DNA from: Bradyrhizobium liaoningense
GTDB taxonomy: Bacteria; Pseudomonadota; Alphaproteobacteria; Rhizobiales; Xanthobacteraceae
Reading direction: 5' to 3'
Length of the DNA stretch: 44,208 nt
NCBI RefSeq assembly: GCF_018130955.1
Contig: NZ_JAFCJM010000056.1
Span: forward strand, 1 to 44,208
Within the stretch, counting starts at the first letter, position 1, and every line of letters starts with the position of its first letter. Positions 1 through 8,650 of this stretch are shown piece by piece. A program made the position numbers and the translations under genes. The notes under the pieces were generated by a model, which was not told the DNA's origin, did no database searches, and worked only from the letters and a program-made list of their open reading frames with translations.

Positions 1-183
1 TCTCCGTCGATGGCCGCTTCACCTCGACGGAATCACGGTTCGCTCGGCTCCTCAAGACAGTTCTGCAACAAAATCGGCCCGAAGGCGAAGTGCCGCGATG
101 TCCGCTCCCGCGCCGCTGTTGGGGGAGAAGCAGACAATCAGGTGGCAACCGACTTTATGAGTACGCACCCTAGTCTGTTTTGA
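1..183. other. Window edge, no supported gene
   Basis: I see no gene here. One plus-strand frame is open from the window edge to about position 170, but it lacks a start and any motif I recognise. The sequence around 95-180 resembles intergenic repeat remnants I recall from Bradyrhizobium. That is memory and has not been checked. Confidence 0.4.
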
Positions 184-184
184 C

Positions 185-228
185 GCGTTTTCTTGACTTG
201 AACCGATGCCCACTTCGCTTGAAAACGC
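185..228 (-). terminator. Hairpin downstream of the beta-lactamase-like gene
   Basis: An inverted repeat (GCGTTTTC at 185-192, GAAAACGC at 221-228) lies just past the minus-strand stop at 230-232. It may terminate the grxD/macro/hydrolase transcript. It also looks like part of a dispersed intergenic repeat, so the terminator role is an inference. Confidence 0.4.
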
Positions 229-229
229 T

Positions 230-1483
230 CTACCGCTCCATCGCCTCGTAGACCAGTTGCTTCAGCTCGGTCTGGATGCGGCCGCGCTGCGATGGCGACT
301 GCATCATGCAGATGACGAACATGTCGTCGGCCGGATCGATGAAGAAGAACGTGCCGCCGACGCCGTCCCAGCGATATTCGCCCGCCGGCAGCGGCGGCCT
401 GGCCGCGGTGCGGACAGCAAAGCCGAGGCCGAAGCCACTGTCAGATGACGGGAAATAGAACTCAGGATCACGCTTTATCCCGCTGCCCTCGCCGATCTGG
501 TCGGACGCCATCAGCGCCACCGTCTCGCGCTTGAGGTAGCGGCGGCCGTCGAGCTCGCCGCCGTTCAGCAGCATCTGCGCAAAGCGCGCATAGTCCCTGA
601 TCGTGCCGACCATGCCGGCGCCGCCGGATTCCCAGCGCCGCGGCGCGGTCGCCTCTTTGATGCCGGCAACGGGGCGGTCGAACCAGTCATCGGGCAGGGC
701 TTCGGCAATCAACGGCCGCTTGGTCTCATCAGCGACGAAGAACGCGGTGTCGCGCATATCAAGGGGATCGAGCAGCCGTTCCTTCTCGAACTGATAGAGC
801 GACTGACCCGAAGCGACCTCGATCACCCGCCCCAGCACGTCGGTCGAATGGCCATAGTCCCACAATGTTGCCGGCTGCTCGGCGAGCGGCAGCCGCGCCA
901 GCCGGTCGACGAATTGCGCGTTATCAGGATCGCCGTCGAACAGACCAGCGAGCGCATAGAGCTTGCGCACCAGACTGTCGCCGTAGAACCCGTAGGTGAT
1001 ACCCGAGGTGTGACGGAGCAGGTCGCGGACCGTGATTGGCCGCGCCAGCGGCGCGAGCGTCAGCTTGCCGTCCGGCTGCTCGACGCCGACCTTCACATTG
1101 GCGAAGGCCGGTATGTATTTTGCGATGGGGTCGTCGAGTGCCAGCCTACCATCGTCCACCAGCAGCATCGCGGCCACCGACGTGATCGGCTTCGACATCG
1201 AATAGAGGCGGAAGATGGTGTCGCCCGTCATCGGCTGCTGCGTCTTCACGTTGCGCAGGCCGAACCTCTCGTAAATAACTGATTTGCCGTGCTGCTGGAT
1301 CAACAGGATCGCACCGGGGATCTTGCCGGTTGCAACCTCGTTGCGCAGATAGTCGGTGACGCGTTGGAGTTTTTGCGGCTCGAACTGGCGGCCGAGCGTG
1401 CCGTCGGCCTGCACGGCCGTCGCGAATGGCAAGAGCGCCGCGCACGCAACCAGCCAAACGACGAAACGCCAGCTGAGCGTCAT
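230..1483 (-). CDS. Serine beta-lactamase-like hydrolase (class C / EstB type)
   Basis: A 417-residue exported protein of the beta-lactamase-related penicillin-binding-protein/esterase family. An N-terminal signal peptide of about 27 residues ends near AVQA. The catalytic SxxK motif is SMSK at residues 95-98, and a Tyr-containing YGHS segment further on probably supplies the second motif. Family members include class C beta-lactamases, D-aminopeptidases and EstB-type esterases, so the substrate cannot be told from sequence. The ATG at 1483 was chosen because the signal peptide starts there. The longer open frame to 1864 only overlaps the upstream macro-domain gene. That gene stops at 1486, two bases before this start, so the pair is surely co-transcribed, probably together with grxD. 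Confidence 0.85.
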   Translation of the reverse strand: MTLSWRFVVWLVACAALLPFATAVQADGTLGRQFEPQKLQRVTDYLRNEVATGKIPGAILLIQQHGKSVIYERFGLRNVKTQQPMTGDTIFRLYSMSKPITSVAAMLLVDDGRLALDDPIAKYIPAFANVKVGVEQPDGKLTLAPLARPITVRDLLRHTSGITYGFYGDSLVRKLYALAGLFDGDPDNAQFVDRLARLPLAEQPATLWDYGHSTDVLGRVIEVASGQSLYQFEKERLLDPLDMRDTAFFVADETKRPLIAEALPDDWFDRPVAGIKEATAPRRWESGGAGMVGTIRDYARFAQMLLNGGELDGRRYLKRETVALMASDQIGEGSGIKRDPEFYFPSSDSGFGLGFAVRTAARPPLPAGEYRWDGVGGTFFFIDPADDMFVICMMQSPSQRGRIQTELKQLVYEAMER

Positions 1484-1485
1484 GG

Positions 1486-2028
1486 TCAGTCGCCGGGCGC
1501 GTAAGTCGCCAGCGCCTGGCGATGCAAAACGGCGCTCGGCTCGGAGAAGCAACAGAAGATGACCTGAGTGATCGAGGGCGTCGAAGCCAAGGCGTCGATC
1601 GTCGTCGCAACGGCGATCGCTGCGGCGCGGTCCGGCGGAAAGCGGTAGATGCCGGTCGAAATTGCCGGGAATGCCACGGAGGCAAGGCCGTGCTTGTGGC
1701 AGAGCTCCATGGAGCGGCGATAGCAGGAGGCGAGCAGGTCGTCCTCGCCAAGCGTGCCGCCGTTCCACACGGGACCAACCGTGTGAATCACATGCGCGGC
1801 CTTGAGCCGGTAACCCCCGGTGATCCTGGCGTCGCCCGTCTTGCAGCCGTGGAGCATCCGGCATTCGGCGAAGAGGTCCGGACCCGCGGCCCGGTGGATA
1901 GCCCCATCCACGCCGCCCCCGCCGAGGAGCGACGTGTTTGCGGCGTTGACGATGGCGTCAACGCCGAGTGTCGTGATGTCGGCAACGATGATCTCGAGCT
2001 GCGCGCCACGGATCCGGCGCGTCAGCAT
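1486..2028 (-). CDS. Macro domain protein (ADP-ribose binding or hydrolase)
   Basis: A 180-residue single macro domain, about the usual length for the YmdB/MacroD-like group. It shows the ADP-ribose-binding NAAN segment (residues 28-31), the Gly-rich GGGGVDGAIH loop (36-45) and, later, an ISTGIY-like phosphate loop. Family members bind or hydrolyse ADP-ribose adducts or O-acetyl-ADP-ribose, and the activity here is inferred from those motifs. The start ATG at 2028 gives the usual family N-terminus, while the longer frame to 2094 runs into grxD. It lies 10 bases downstream of the grxD stop and 2 bases upstream of the hydrolase start, so the three form a tight minus-strand unit. Confidence 0.88.
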   Translation of the reverse strand: MLTRRIRGAQLEIIVADITTLGVDAIVNAANTSLLGGGGVDGAIHRAAGPDLFAECRMLHGCKTGDARITGGYRLKAAHVIHTVGPVWNGGTLGEDDLLASCYRRSMELCHKHGLASVAFPAISTGIYRFPPDRAAAIAVATTIDALASTPSITQVIFCCFSEPSAVLHRQALATYAPGD

Positions 2029-2038
2029 CGACAAGGCG

Positions 2039-2371
<333 letters not shown>

Positions 2372-2665
2372 ATCCGTATCCTCTGCGGAGCCCTTCAAAT
2401 GCCTCGGGCCGGCTTGGCCCATCTAACCCGGTACTCAATCATATATGTAGCCCAAACTATTGTGCATCCAAAGTAAAATGGCGGCGACGGGGGCCTGCCA
2501 TGCGGCCGGCTGGGGCCCGCGGGACTTCCGGGTCCATAGCCTGATGGCTCTAATATCATAGCCAGGGAGGACTTTTATCCCGTAACGGGCGCCCTATTTA
2601 GGACGAACCCGGTCTTAGGAACCGAGACACGCCAGCAACGTTCTCTTGTTCACCTGGAGAAAACC

Positions 2666-3913
2666 GTGACGAAACAAGCCCCCGCGACGGCCAGCCCAGC
2701 CCTTTCGTCACCCTTGTCCGATTCTGACGGCCTCGCCGCGGCGCTGGTCGATGCCTTCACCGCCGTCCGCAACGAGACCGAGCGCCGCGCCGCGCCGCTC
2801 AGCGCCGAGGACCAGCAAATCCAGTCCATGCCGGACGCGAGCCCGGCGAAATGGCATCGCGCCCACACCACCTGGTTTTTCGAGCAGTTCTTGCTGGGCG
2901 AACATTGTCCGGGCTACCGCCCCTTTCATGCGGACTTCGCCTTCCTGTTCAATTCCTACTATGTCAGCGCCGGCCCTCGTCATGCCCGGCATCGCCGCGG
3001 CGACATCACGCGGCCGAGCGCCGATGAGGTCAGCGCCTATCGCAGGCATGTCGACGCTGCCGTCATAAAATTCTTCCGCGAGGCCAGTGCGGCAAAACTG
3101 CGCGAGATCGGCCCGCTGGTCGAGGTCGGCCTCAATCACGAGCAGCAGCATCAGGAATTGATGTTCACGGACATTCTGCACGCCTTTGCGCAGAACCCCG
3201 TGCTGCCCGCCTACGATCCCTCCTGGCGCTTTCCAGCCGCAACGCGCAGTGGCGAGGACTGGCTGACGCTCAACGAGGGCATCCACACCATTGGACACGC
3301 CGGCGACAGCTTTCACTTCGACAACGAGAAGCCGGCGCACCGCGCCCTCGTCGGCCCCGTCCGGATCGCGCGCAACCTCGTGACCAACGCCGAATGGCTC
3401 GCCTTCATGAAGGACGGCGGCTATCGAACGGCGACGCTCTGGCTGATGGACGGCTTTGCCACCGTGAGCAACGAGGGCTGGCAGGCCCCCGGTCACTGGC
3501 GCGAGATCGACGGCCAATGGCACGTGATGACGCTCGCTGGCCTCAAGCCGGTCGATCCGAACGCGCCGGTCAGTCACGTCAGCTACTACGAAGCCGACGC
3601 GTTCGCGCGCTGGGCCGGAAAACATTTGCCGACCGAAATGGAGTGGGAAGTGGCGGCCCGCGCCGAAAAGCTCAACGATGCCTTCGGCATCGTCTGGCAG
3701 TGGACCCGCAGCTCTTACTCCCCCTACCCCGGCTATCACGCCATCGACGGCGCGCTCGGCGAATACAACGGCAAATTCATGGTCAACCAGTTGGTGCTGC
3801 GCGGCTCCTCGCTTGCAACTCCCAGCGGGCACAGCCGTATCACCTATCGCAACTTCTTCTATCCGCACCACCGCTGGCAATTCACGGGATTGCGCCTCGC
3901 CGATTACGACTAG
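2666..3913 (+). CDS. egtB: Ergothioneine biosynthesis sulfoxide synthase EgtB
   Basis: A 415-residue non-heme iron enzyme that joins a sulfur donor (gamma-glutamylcysteine or cysteine) to hercynine in ergothioneine synthesis. The N-terminal DinB-like domain has the iron ligands: an HRAH segment at residues 64-67 and HEQQH at 158-162. The C-terminal FGE/sulfatase-modifying-factor domain ends in the typical RNFFYPHHRWQFTGLRLA segment. The start is a GTG at 2666 preceded by a GGAGA ribosome binding site. egtD follows after 50 bases, giving an egtB-egtD operon divergent from grxD. No egtA, egtC or egtE gene is visible in the window, so the later steps must be encoded elsewhere or use other enzymes. 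Confidence 0.95.
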   Translation: MTKQAPATASPALSSPLSDSDGLAAALVDAFTAVRNETERRAAPLSAEDQQIQSMPDASPAKWHRAHTTWFFEQFLLGEHCPGYRPFHADFAFLFNSYYVSAGPRHARHRRGDITRPSADEVSAYRRHVDAAVIKFFREASAAKLREIGPLVEVGLNHEQQHQELMFTDILHAFAQNPVLPAYDPSWRFPAATRSGEDWLTLNEGIHTIGHAGDSFHFDNEKPAHRALVGPVRIARNLVTNAEWLAFMKDGGYRTATLWLMDGFATVSNEGWQAPGHWREIDGQWHVMTLAGLKPVDPNAPVSHVSYYEADAFARWAGKHLPTEMEWEVAARAEKLNDAFGIVWQWTRSSYSPYPGYHAIDGALGEYNGKFMVNQLVLRGSSLATPSGHSRITYRNFFYPHHRWQFTGLRLADYD

Positions 3914-3963
3914 TTCTCATCCGACGACAACCGCGCGCCGGAAAGCGCGTTCAGGAGAGTATC

Positions 3964-4935
3964 ATGAATGTGCATGCCAGCGCTTTGGCTGAAGCCCATC
4001 TTCCTGACGAACAGACGACCGCCTTCGCCCGCGAAGCCATCGAGGACCTCTCGCAGCATCCGAAGCGGCTGTCGCCGAAATATTTCTACGATGCGACCGG
4101 ATCGGAGCTGTTCGAGGCGATCACGCGGCTGCCGGAATATTATCCGACGCGCACCGAGCTCTCGATCCTGCGCGAGCGCAGCGACGAGATCGCCGCGATC
4201 ATCCCCGAGCACGCCGCACTGGTCGAGTTCGGTGCCGGCGCGACCACAAAAGTCCGCCTGCTCCTGAAGCACTGCAGGTTCGCAGCCTATGTGCCGGTCG
4301 ATATCTCCGGCGACTTCCTGCATTCGCAGGCGAACGGCCTGCGGCGGGATTTTCCCGCACTCGACATCCATCCGGTGACCGCCGATTTCACCACGCCGTT
4401 CACCCTGCCCGCGCCCGTTACCGACATGCCCAAGGTCGGCTTCTTCCCGGGCTCGACGATCGGCAATTTCGAGCCGCATGAAGCGCAGGCCTTCCTGAAG
4501 AGCGCGCGCGAGATTTTGGGCCGGGGCGCGCAGATGATCATCGGCGTCGACCTCGAAAAGGACGAGCGCGTGCTTTACGACGCCTACAATGACGCCGCCG
4601 GTGTCACTGCACGCTTCAATCTCAATGTCCTCGTGCGCATCAACCGCGAGCTCGGCGGCAATTTCGACCTCTCCGCCTTTACCCATCGCGCCATCTACAA
4701 TCGCGAGCGCCATCGCATCGAGATGCATTTGATCAGCAGGAAGAGCCAGACCGTGCGCATGCTCGGCACGAGCTTCGCGTTCCGGCCCGGCGAAACCATC
4801 CATACCGAGAACAGCTACAAATACAGCCTCGAACGCTTCGCAGGCCTCGCGCTCGGCGCCGGCTGGCGGGTGCGCGAAACCTGGACGGATGCGGCCAAGA
4901 TGTTTTCGGTGCACGCACTGGAGGTTGCGGAATAG
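3964..4935 (+). CDS. egtD: L-histidine N-alpha-methyltransferase EgtD
   Basis: A 323-residue SAM-dependent methyltransferase that trimethylates histidine to hercynine, the first step of ergothioneine synthesis. The family signatures are present: KYFYDATGSELFEAI near residues 39-53, the SAM-binding EFGAGATTK at 88-96, a DISGDFL segment and FFPGSTIGNFEP. The length is normal for the family. The ATG at 3964 has an AGGAGA ribosome binding site at the proper distance. The much longer upstream frame is only a shadow of egtB. It is the second gene of the egtB-egtD pair and converges on the next minus-strand gene with a gap of only five bases. Confidence 0.96.
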   Translation: MNVHASALAEAHLPDEQTTAFAREAIEDLSQHPKRLSPKYFYDATGSELFEAITRLPEYYPTRTELSILRERSDEIAAIIPEHAALVEFGAGATTKVRLLLKHCRFAAYVPVDISGDFLHSQANGLRRDFPALDIHPVTADFTTPFTLPAPVTDMPKVGFFPGSTIGNFEPHEAQAFLKSAREILGRGAQMIIGVDLEKDERVLYDAYNDAAGVTARFNLNVLVRINRELGGNFDLSAFTHRAIYNRERHRIEMHLISRKSQTVRMLGTSFAFRPGETIHTENSYKYSLERFAGLALGAGWRVRETWTDAAKMFSVHALEVAE

Positions 4936-4940
4936 AAGGA

Positions 4941-5558
4941 CTACGGCCGCTCCGCCCTGATGGTCATGGTCGATGGCTTTCGACCCTGACCTCCGGGAAT
5001 GCCGCCGGTCGTCGTCACCACGACGGTATTGCCCTCGATCCTGACGTCGCCGTTCCAGCGATCGCCGAGCGCGACGCTGCGCAGCGTCGTGACATTCAAC
5101 CGTTCGTAACGCTTGCCCTCGCTGTCGAAGCCGCGTCCGGCTTCGGCCGCGAGGATTTGCAGGGAATAGAACACGCCCGACCCGCCGCCGCTGTAGCTGG
5201 TGACGGCGACAAGCAGCTTGCTCGCGGTCATACCGATGAAGCGATAGGCTTCTTCCTCAGTGAGAGCCTTGTCGCCCGGGCTCTGTCGTGTCTGCGCGAC
5301 CCATGCACCATTGCGCTTGATCGGATCGGCATAGCGGTTGCTTCCGGTCGCGGCCTTGACGTCGATGGTGACGACGATGCTGCTGGAATCGGCGAGATCG
5401 CCGTCGCCCATATCGCGAAAGATCCCAGCCGGCACCGGCTCGCCGCCGACGGTGAAGTTTTGCCGGAGCTCGTCGATGGGGATCAGGCTCTTGGCGCTGA
5501 CAAATGGCGCAACGAGCGCCAGGCAGGATGCCAACAACAAGGCGGCCGGCCGGCTCAC
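4941..5558 (-). CDS. Hypothetical secreted protein
   Basis: A 205-residue protein with a clear signal peptide (about 20 residues, ending near FVSA). The rest is a beta-rich, Gly/Thr/Val-rich domain that I do not recognise. The GTG at 5558 is preferred as start because it overlaps the stop of the upstream gene as GTGA, which indicates translational coupling. An upstream TTG at 5573 is possible. No catalytic motif is visible and there are no Cys residues outside the signal peptide. The partner upstream is also a secreted protein, so the two probably act in the same periplasmic process. Confidence 0.7.
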   Translation of the reverse strand: MSRPAALLLASCLALVAPFVSAKSLIPIDELRQNFTVGGEPVPAGIFRDMGDGDLADSSSIVVTIDVKAATGSNRYADPIKRNGAWVAQTRQSPGDKALTEEEAYRFIGMTASKLLVAVTSYSGGGSGVFYSLQILAAEAGRGFDSEGKRYERLNVTTLRSVALGDRWNGDVRIEGNTVVVTTTGGIPGGQGRKPSTMTIRAERP

Positions 5559-6082
5559 GATGCCTTCAGCCAATCTGACAGCATGTCACGCACGGACCAG
5601 GTCCTGGTGCGGAAATTGTCGATCCGCCAGCGCCCATCCTCTCGGATGAAGTCGTAGGTCACGACGGCCGGCGGGCCCGGCCGGTAATAGGGCTTCCGAT
5701 AGTTGAGCTTCACAGCGAGAACCGCGGCATTGGGCCTCTCACGCTCGACCTTGATCTCAAATCCCGCAAGCTCCAGCGCATTGGTGTCGGTGGTGAGGTC
5801 AAAGTCGAACGGCTCGGCGCCGTCCTGCGGCGTCTTCTTGGCGTCGGACTTGGCCCAAAGCTCCAGCAGCGATCTCGATAGATACGTGCTCCGCCGCTCT
5901 GGCTCGAGCCAGCCCGAGGTCGTGCCTTTGACCGCTTCGCGGTAGATGCCCTTGAGCATGTTCGCCGGGCTCGCTTCGGCCGCCTGCGCGGACGGCAGGC
6001 CGACGAGAAGCAGCAGCGCGGCAAGGCAGGCGCAGATGGCTGCGGCAATGGCAGGACGTGAGGCGTTGAAACTGGATGGCAC
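5555..6082 (-). CDS. Secreted protein, DUF3828-like
   Basis: A 175-residue protein with a long hydrophobic signal peptide ending near SAQA. The mature part (start of helical NMLKGIYREAV, then SRSLLELWAK, ending in a VVTYDFIREDGRWRIDNF strand pair) resembles DUF3828, a family of NTF2-like periplasmic proteins. That match is from pattern memory only. I chose the in-frame GTG at 6082, which gives a compact signal peptide; a TTG at 6106 would add eight residues. The gene is translationally coupled to the downstream secreted protein through a 4-base overlap and lies 57 bases after the LtrA-like gene. Confidence 0.65.
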   Translation of the reverse strand: MPSSFNASRPAIAAAICACLAALLLLVGLPSAQAAEASPANMLKGIYREAVKGTTSGWLEPERRSTYLSRSLLELWAKSDAKKTPQDGAEPFDFDLTTDTNALELAGFEIKVERERPNAAVLAVKLNYRKPYYRPGPPAVVTYDFIREDGRWRIDNFRTRTWSVRDMLSDWLKAS

Positions 6083-6139
6083 AGCGGTCGCTTCGACAGA
6101 GGGCAATCCGCCGTTAGACGCTCCGCCGCCGGCCGCGGT

Positions 6140-7336
6140 TCAATGCGCCTCGGCCTCCTCGGGCTTCGAGCCCAGCGACATCGACTCCCACACCGCCACC
6201 ACGATCAGAATCACCGTCGTCGCGACCGACAGCCAGAGCGGCGAGAGCTCGCCGCCAAACCAGGCGAGGCCGAGCAGCGCGATTATGCCGACCCCGTGCG
6301 AGAGCTGGAGGAAGCCGCGGATCGCATGCTTGAACAGGATGGTGCCGACCAGGAACACCAGCGGCCCGCCGATCGTGCTCAGGATGGTTCTGATGTCGGA
6401 GTGGCCGGTCGGATGCTTCAGCACCAGCTCGTCCGACACCGCGGTCAGGATGATGCCGGCGACGATAGGCATGTGCAGATAAGTGTAGGCGAGCCGCGCC
6501 AGGCGGCCGGATTCGGTCGACTTCGAGATCCACTCGGAGCCGGCCTCGGCACCCTTGTGGAAATAGATCCACCACATCGCGATGCTGCCGACCAGCGCCG
6601 AGACAAAGGCGAGGAGATTATCGGCGGTCCAGGTCAGCTCGGCAAAGGTCGCGCCGTTGACGATGACGGCCTCGCCGAGCGCGATGATGACGAAGAGGGA
6701 GCAGCGCTCGGCCATGTGGCCGCCCTCGACGGCCCAGGCCTCGATCGATGAGAAGCCCAGCTTCGGGACCCAGAAGCGGGCCGCGGGCGAGACGTATTCG
6801 ATCGCCAGGGCGACGATCCAGAACCACAGCCGCGCCTCGTCATGCGCCAGACCACCGAGAATCCAGAAGATCGCGGAGACAGAGAGCCAGGCCAGGATGC
6901 GGATCGCGTTGCGCCGCACCAGAATCCGGTGCGTTGGGGTTGCGAACAGCCAGAACGCGGTACGTCCGACCTGCATCGTCGCGTAGGCAATCGCAAACCA
7001 CAGGCCCCGCCCCTCGAAGGCGGTCGGGATCGTCGTCGATAACACGAGGCCGCCCAGCATCATCAGGAAGAGAAGGATGCGGACCGGCGTCAGCTCGGGG
7101 TTGAGCCAGTTGGTCACCCAGGCGGTGTAGACCCAGACCCACCACACCGCGAGAAACAGCACCGTGACATGCACCGCGCCGAGCGGCGTGAAATGGTGCA
7201 GCAACGTGTGCGAGATCTGGGTGACCGCGAAGACGAAGACGAGGTCGAAGAACAGCTCGGCATAGGTGACGCGGCTGTGCTGGTTCGGCACGATGACGCG
7301 AAACATCGCGCCACGTGAATTGTCCGCAGCCATCAT
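6140..7336 (-). CDS. LtrA-family (low temperature requirement A) membrane protein
   Basis: A 398-residue integral membrane protein with about 11-12 hydrophobic segments. The N-terminal VTYAELFFDLVFVFAVTQIS signature is diagnostic of the LtrA family (named for a Listeria cold-growth locus); its biochemical role is unknown. A FVIIALGEAVIV segment in the middle is also typical. Two adjacent ATG codons (7336 and 7333) follow a GGGGGA ribosome binding site, and the second has the better spacing. It lies 22 bases downstream of bolA on the same strand, so it is probably co-transcribed with bolA. Confidence 0.85.
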   Translation of the reverse strand: MMAADNSRGAMFRVIVPNQHSRVTYAELFFDLVFVFAVTQISHTLLHHFTPLGAVHVTVLFLAVWWVWVYTAWVTNWLNPELTPVRILLFLMMLGGLVLSTTIPTAFEGRGLWFAIAYATMQVGRTAFWLFATPTHRILVRRNAIRILAWLSVSAIFWILGGLAHDEARLWFWIVALAIEYVSPAARFWVPKLGFSSIEAWAVEGGHMAERCSLFVIIALGEAVIVNGATFAELTWTADNLLAFVSALVGSIAMWWIYFHKGAEAGSEWISKSTESGRLARLAYTYLHMPIVAGIILTAVSDELVLKHPTGHSDIRTILSTIGGPLVFLVGTILFKHAIRGFLQLSHGVGIIALLGLAWFGGELSPLWLSVATTVILIVVAVWESMSLGSKPEEAEAH

Positions 7337-7358
7337 CGTCCCCCGTCGCGCGATCAGA

Positions 7359-7595
7359 TCAGGTCCCGGGCACCCCGGTCTGCAGCGCCAGCGCGTGCAA
7401 CACGCCGCCCATCTGGCCGCGCAGCGACTGATAGACGATCTGGTGCTGCTGGACGCGAGACTTGCCGCGGAAGGACTCCGAGATCACGGTTGCGGCGTAG
7501 TGGTCGCCGTCGCCGGCGAGGTCGCGTATCGTTACCTCGGCATCGGGGATCGCTGCCTTGATCATCGCCTCGATATCGTGGGCGTCCATTGGCAT
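7359..7595 (-). CDS. BolA family protein (IbaG-like)
   Basis: A 78-residue BolA-type protein with the usual class II KH-like fold signature. It shows GDGDHYAATVIS at residues 28-39, an HQIVYQSL helix start near 51 and the IHAL-like VLHALALQT at 65-73. BolA proteins bind monothiol glutaredoxins through a shared [2Fe-2S] cluster, with conserved His residues as ligands (His32 and His67 are candidates). The matching CGFS glutaredoxin is at 2039-2371 on the same strand. An AAGGAG ribosome binding site precedes the ATG at 7595. The gene follows purL on the same strand but is separated from it by about 2.3 kb holding DUF427, DUF1328 and acyltransferase genes. Confidence 0.9.
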   Translation of the reverse strand: MPMDAHDIEAMIKAAIPDAEVTIRDLAGDGDHYAATVISESFRGKSRVQQHQIVYQSLRGQMGGVLHALALQTGVPGT

Positions 7596-7774
7596 TCGTG
7601 TCTAACTCCTTGTCCTGCCGTCGAATCACCGCCGGCGTCCCCGGTACCGGCGGGTCAAACTTAGCGTGAACGGCCTTCTGGGTCACGCCGCCAGCCACTA
7701 TATTTCCCCTTCCGGCAGGATAAAGACACGACAAAGTGCCGCGCGCGACAGATTGCTCGGAAAGGCGTGAAATC

Positions 7775-8134
7775 ATGAAGCTTCCAGGCCCCGACCACCC
7801 CATCACCATCACCCAAAACCCCCGCCGCATCCGGGTGACCGCGGGCGACATCGTGATCGCCGACACCACCAAGGCCCTGACGCTGAAGGAAGCTAGGTAT
7901 CCGGCCGTGCAGTATGTCCCGCGGGAGGACACCAACATGGCGCTGCTCGAGCGCACCGACCGCGTCACGCACTGCCCCTACAAGGGCGACGCGAGCTATT
8001 ACAGCATCAAGGCCGACGGCAAGACGCTCGACAACGCGATCTGGACCTACGAGACGCCCTTCCCCGCCATGACCGAGATTTCCGGCCGGCTCGCCTTCTA
8101 TCCGGACAAGGTGAAGATCGAGGAAGTGGGGTAG
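7775..8134 (+). CDS. DUF427 domain protein
   Basis: A 119-residue small cytosolic protein that matches the DUF427 (NTP_transf_9) family. It has the RIRVTAGDIVIADT strand region, a YVPREDTNMALL segment, the HCPYKGDASYYS motif and an ending AFYPDKVKI. The family has a small beta-barrel fold and no firmly known activity. The ATG at 7775 was chosen because the conserved N-terminal MKLPGPDHP begins there. The longer frame from 7736 adds 13 unlike residues. It is a single plus-strand gene divergent from bolA. Confidence 0.88.
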   Translation: MKLPGPDHPITITQNPRRIRVTAGDIVIADTTKALTLKEARYPAVQYVPREDTNMALLERTDRVTHCPYKGDASYYSIKADGKTLDNAIWTYETPFPAMTEISGRLAFYPDKVKIEEVG

Positions 8135-8151
8135 TTCTCGGCCTAACCTCC

Positions 8152-8275
8152 CGTCATGGCCGGGCATAGCCGTCCGAAGGACGGCGTCGCTTCCGCTCGC
8201 CTATGTCCCGGCCATCCACGTTCTTGGCCGAAATTGAAAAGGAAGACATGGATGCCCGGGACAAGCTTGACGACT
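8152..8275. repeat. Dispersed intergenic repeat with inverted ends
   Basis: The stretch starts with CGTCATGGCCGGGCAT and ends with ATGCCCGGGACAAGCTTGACG, which are partly complementary. It contains the inner inverted pair CCGTCC/GGACGG. I recall near-identical units between genes in Bradyrhizobium genomes; this has not been checked. It has no coding content and sits between the DUF427 and DUF1328 genes, which converge on it. Confidence 0.6.
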
Positions 8276-8296
8276 GCGCGCGCTGATGTAGCTCCG

Positions 8297-8470
8297 CTAC
8301 ACCCTGAAGATCGTCAGCCCGAGTATGAGCAGCACCAGGAAGATCACGACGAATACGTAGAACAGGAAACGGGCGATATCGGCCGATGCAGCCGAGATGC
8401 CGGAGAAGCCGAGCACGCCGGCCACGATCGAGATCAATAGAAAGATCAGCGCCCATTTCAGGATGGTCAT
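8297..8470 (-). CDS. DUF1328 / YtjA-type small membrane protein
   Basis: A 57-residue membrane peptide beginning MTILKWALIF and ending GLTIFRV, with two hydrophobic segments separated by the GFSGISAASADIAR loop. That loop is characteristic of DUF1328 (YtjA) proteins. These are widespread stress-linked small inner-membrane proteins without a known activity. The gene is below the usual 60-residue cut-off and easily missed. The ATG at 8470 follows a GAGCTGGGCG stretch, so the ribosome binding site is weak. It stands alone on the minus strand, with the plus-strand acyltransferase divergent from it. Confidence 0.85.
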   Translation of the reverse strand: MTILKWALIFLLISIVAGVLGFSGISAASADIARFLFYVFVVIFLVLLILGLTIFRV

Positions 8471-8650
8471 CGCCCAGCTCCGATGCCCGCCCGCCGCACC
8501 GGGCGGGCCTCAGCACGTTCCTGAACGCCGCCGGCGGGAACTGGTTCCTATGTGGCGCCGCAGGGAGCGCCTCGGCCGCCCAAACAGGGCTTGCTGAATC
8601 GGGTTCCCGGCGGCAACATCCTCCGCGGGTGGAATGCGACCGGGACAAAT

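Noticed and set aside
1484..1864. N-terminal extension of the beta-lactamase-like protein
   Set aside because: It overlaps the macro-domain gene in another frame, and a signal peptide starts at 1483.
3394..3963. Extension of EgtD upstream
   Set aside because: Arg-rich shadow of egtB; a strong ribosome binding site precedes the ATG at 3964.
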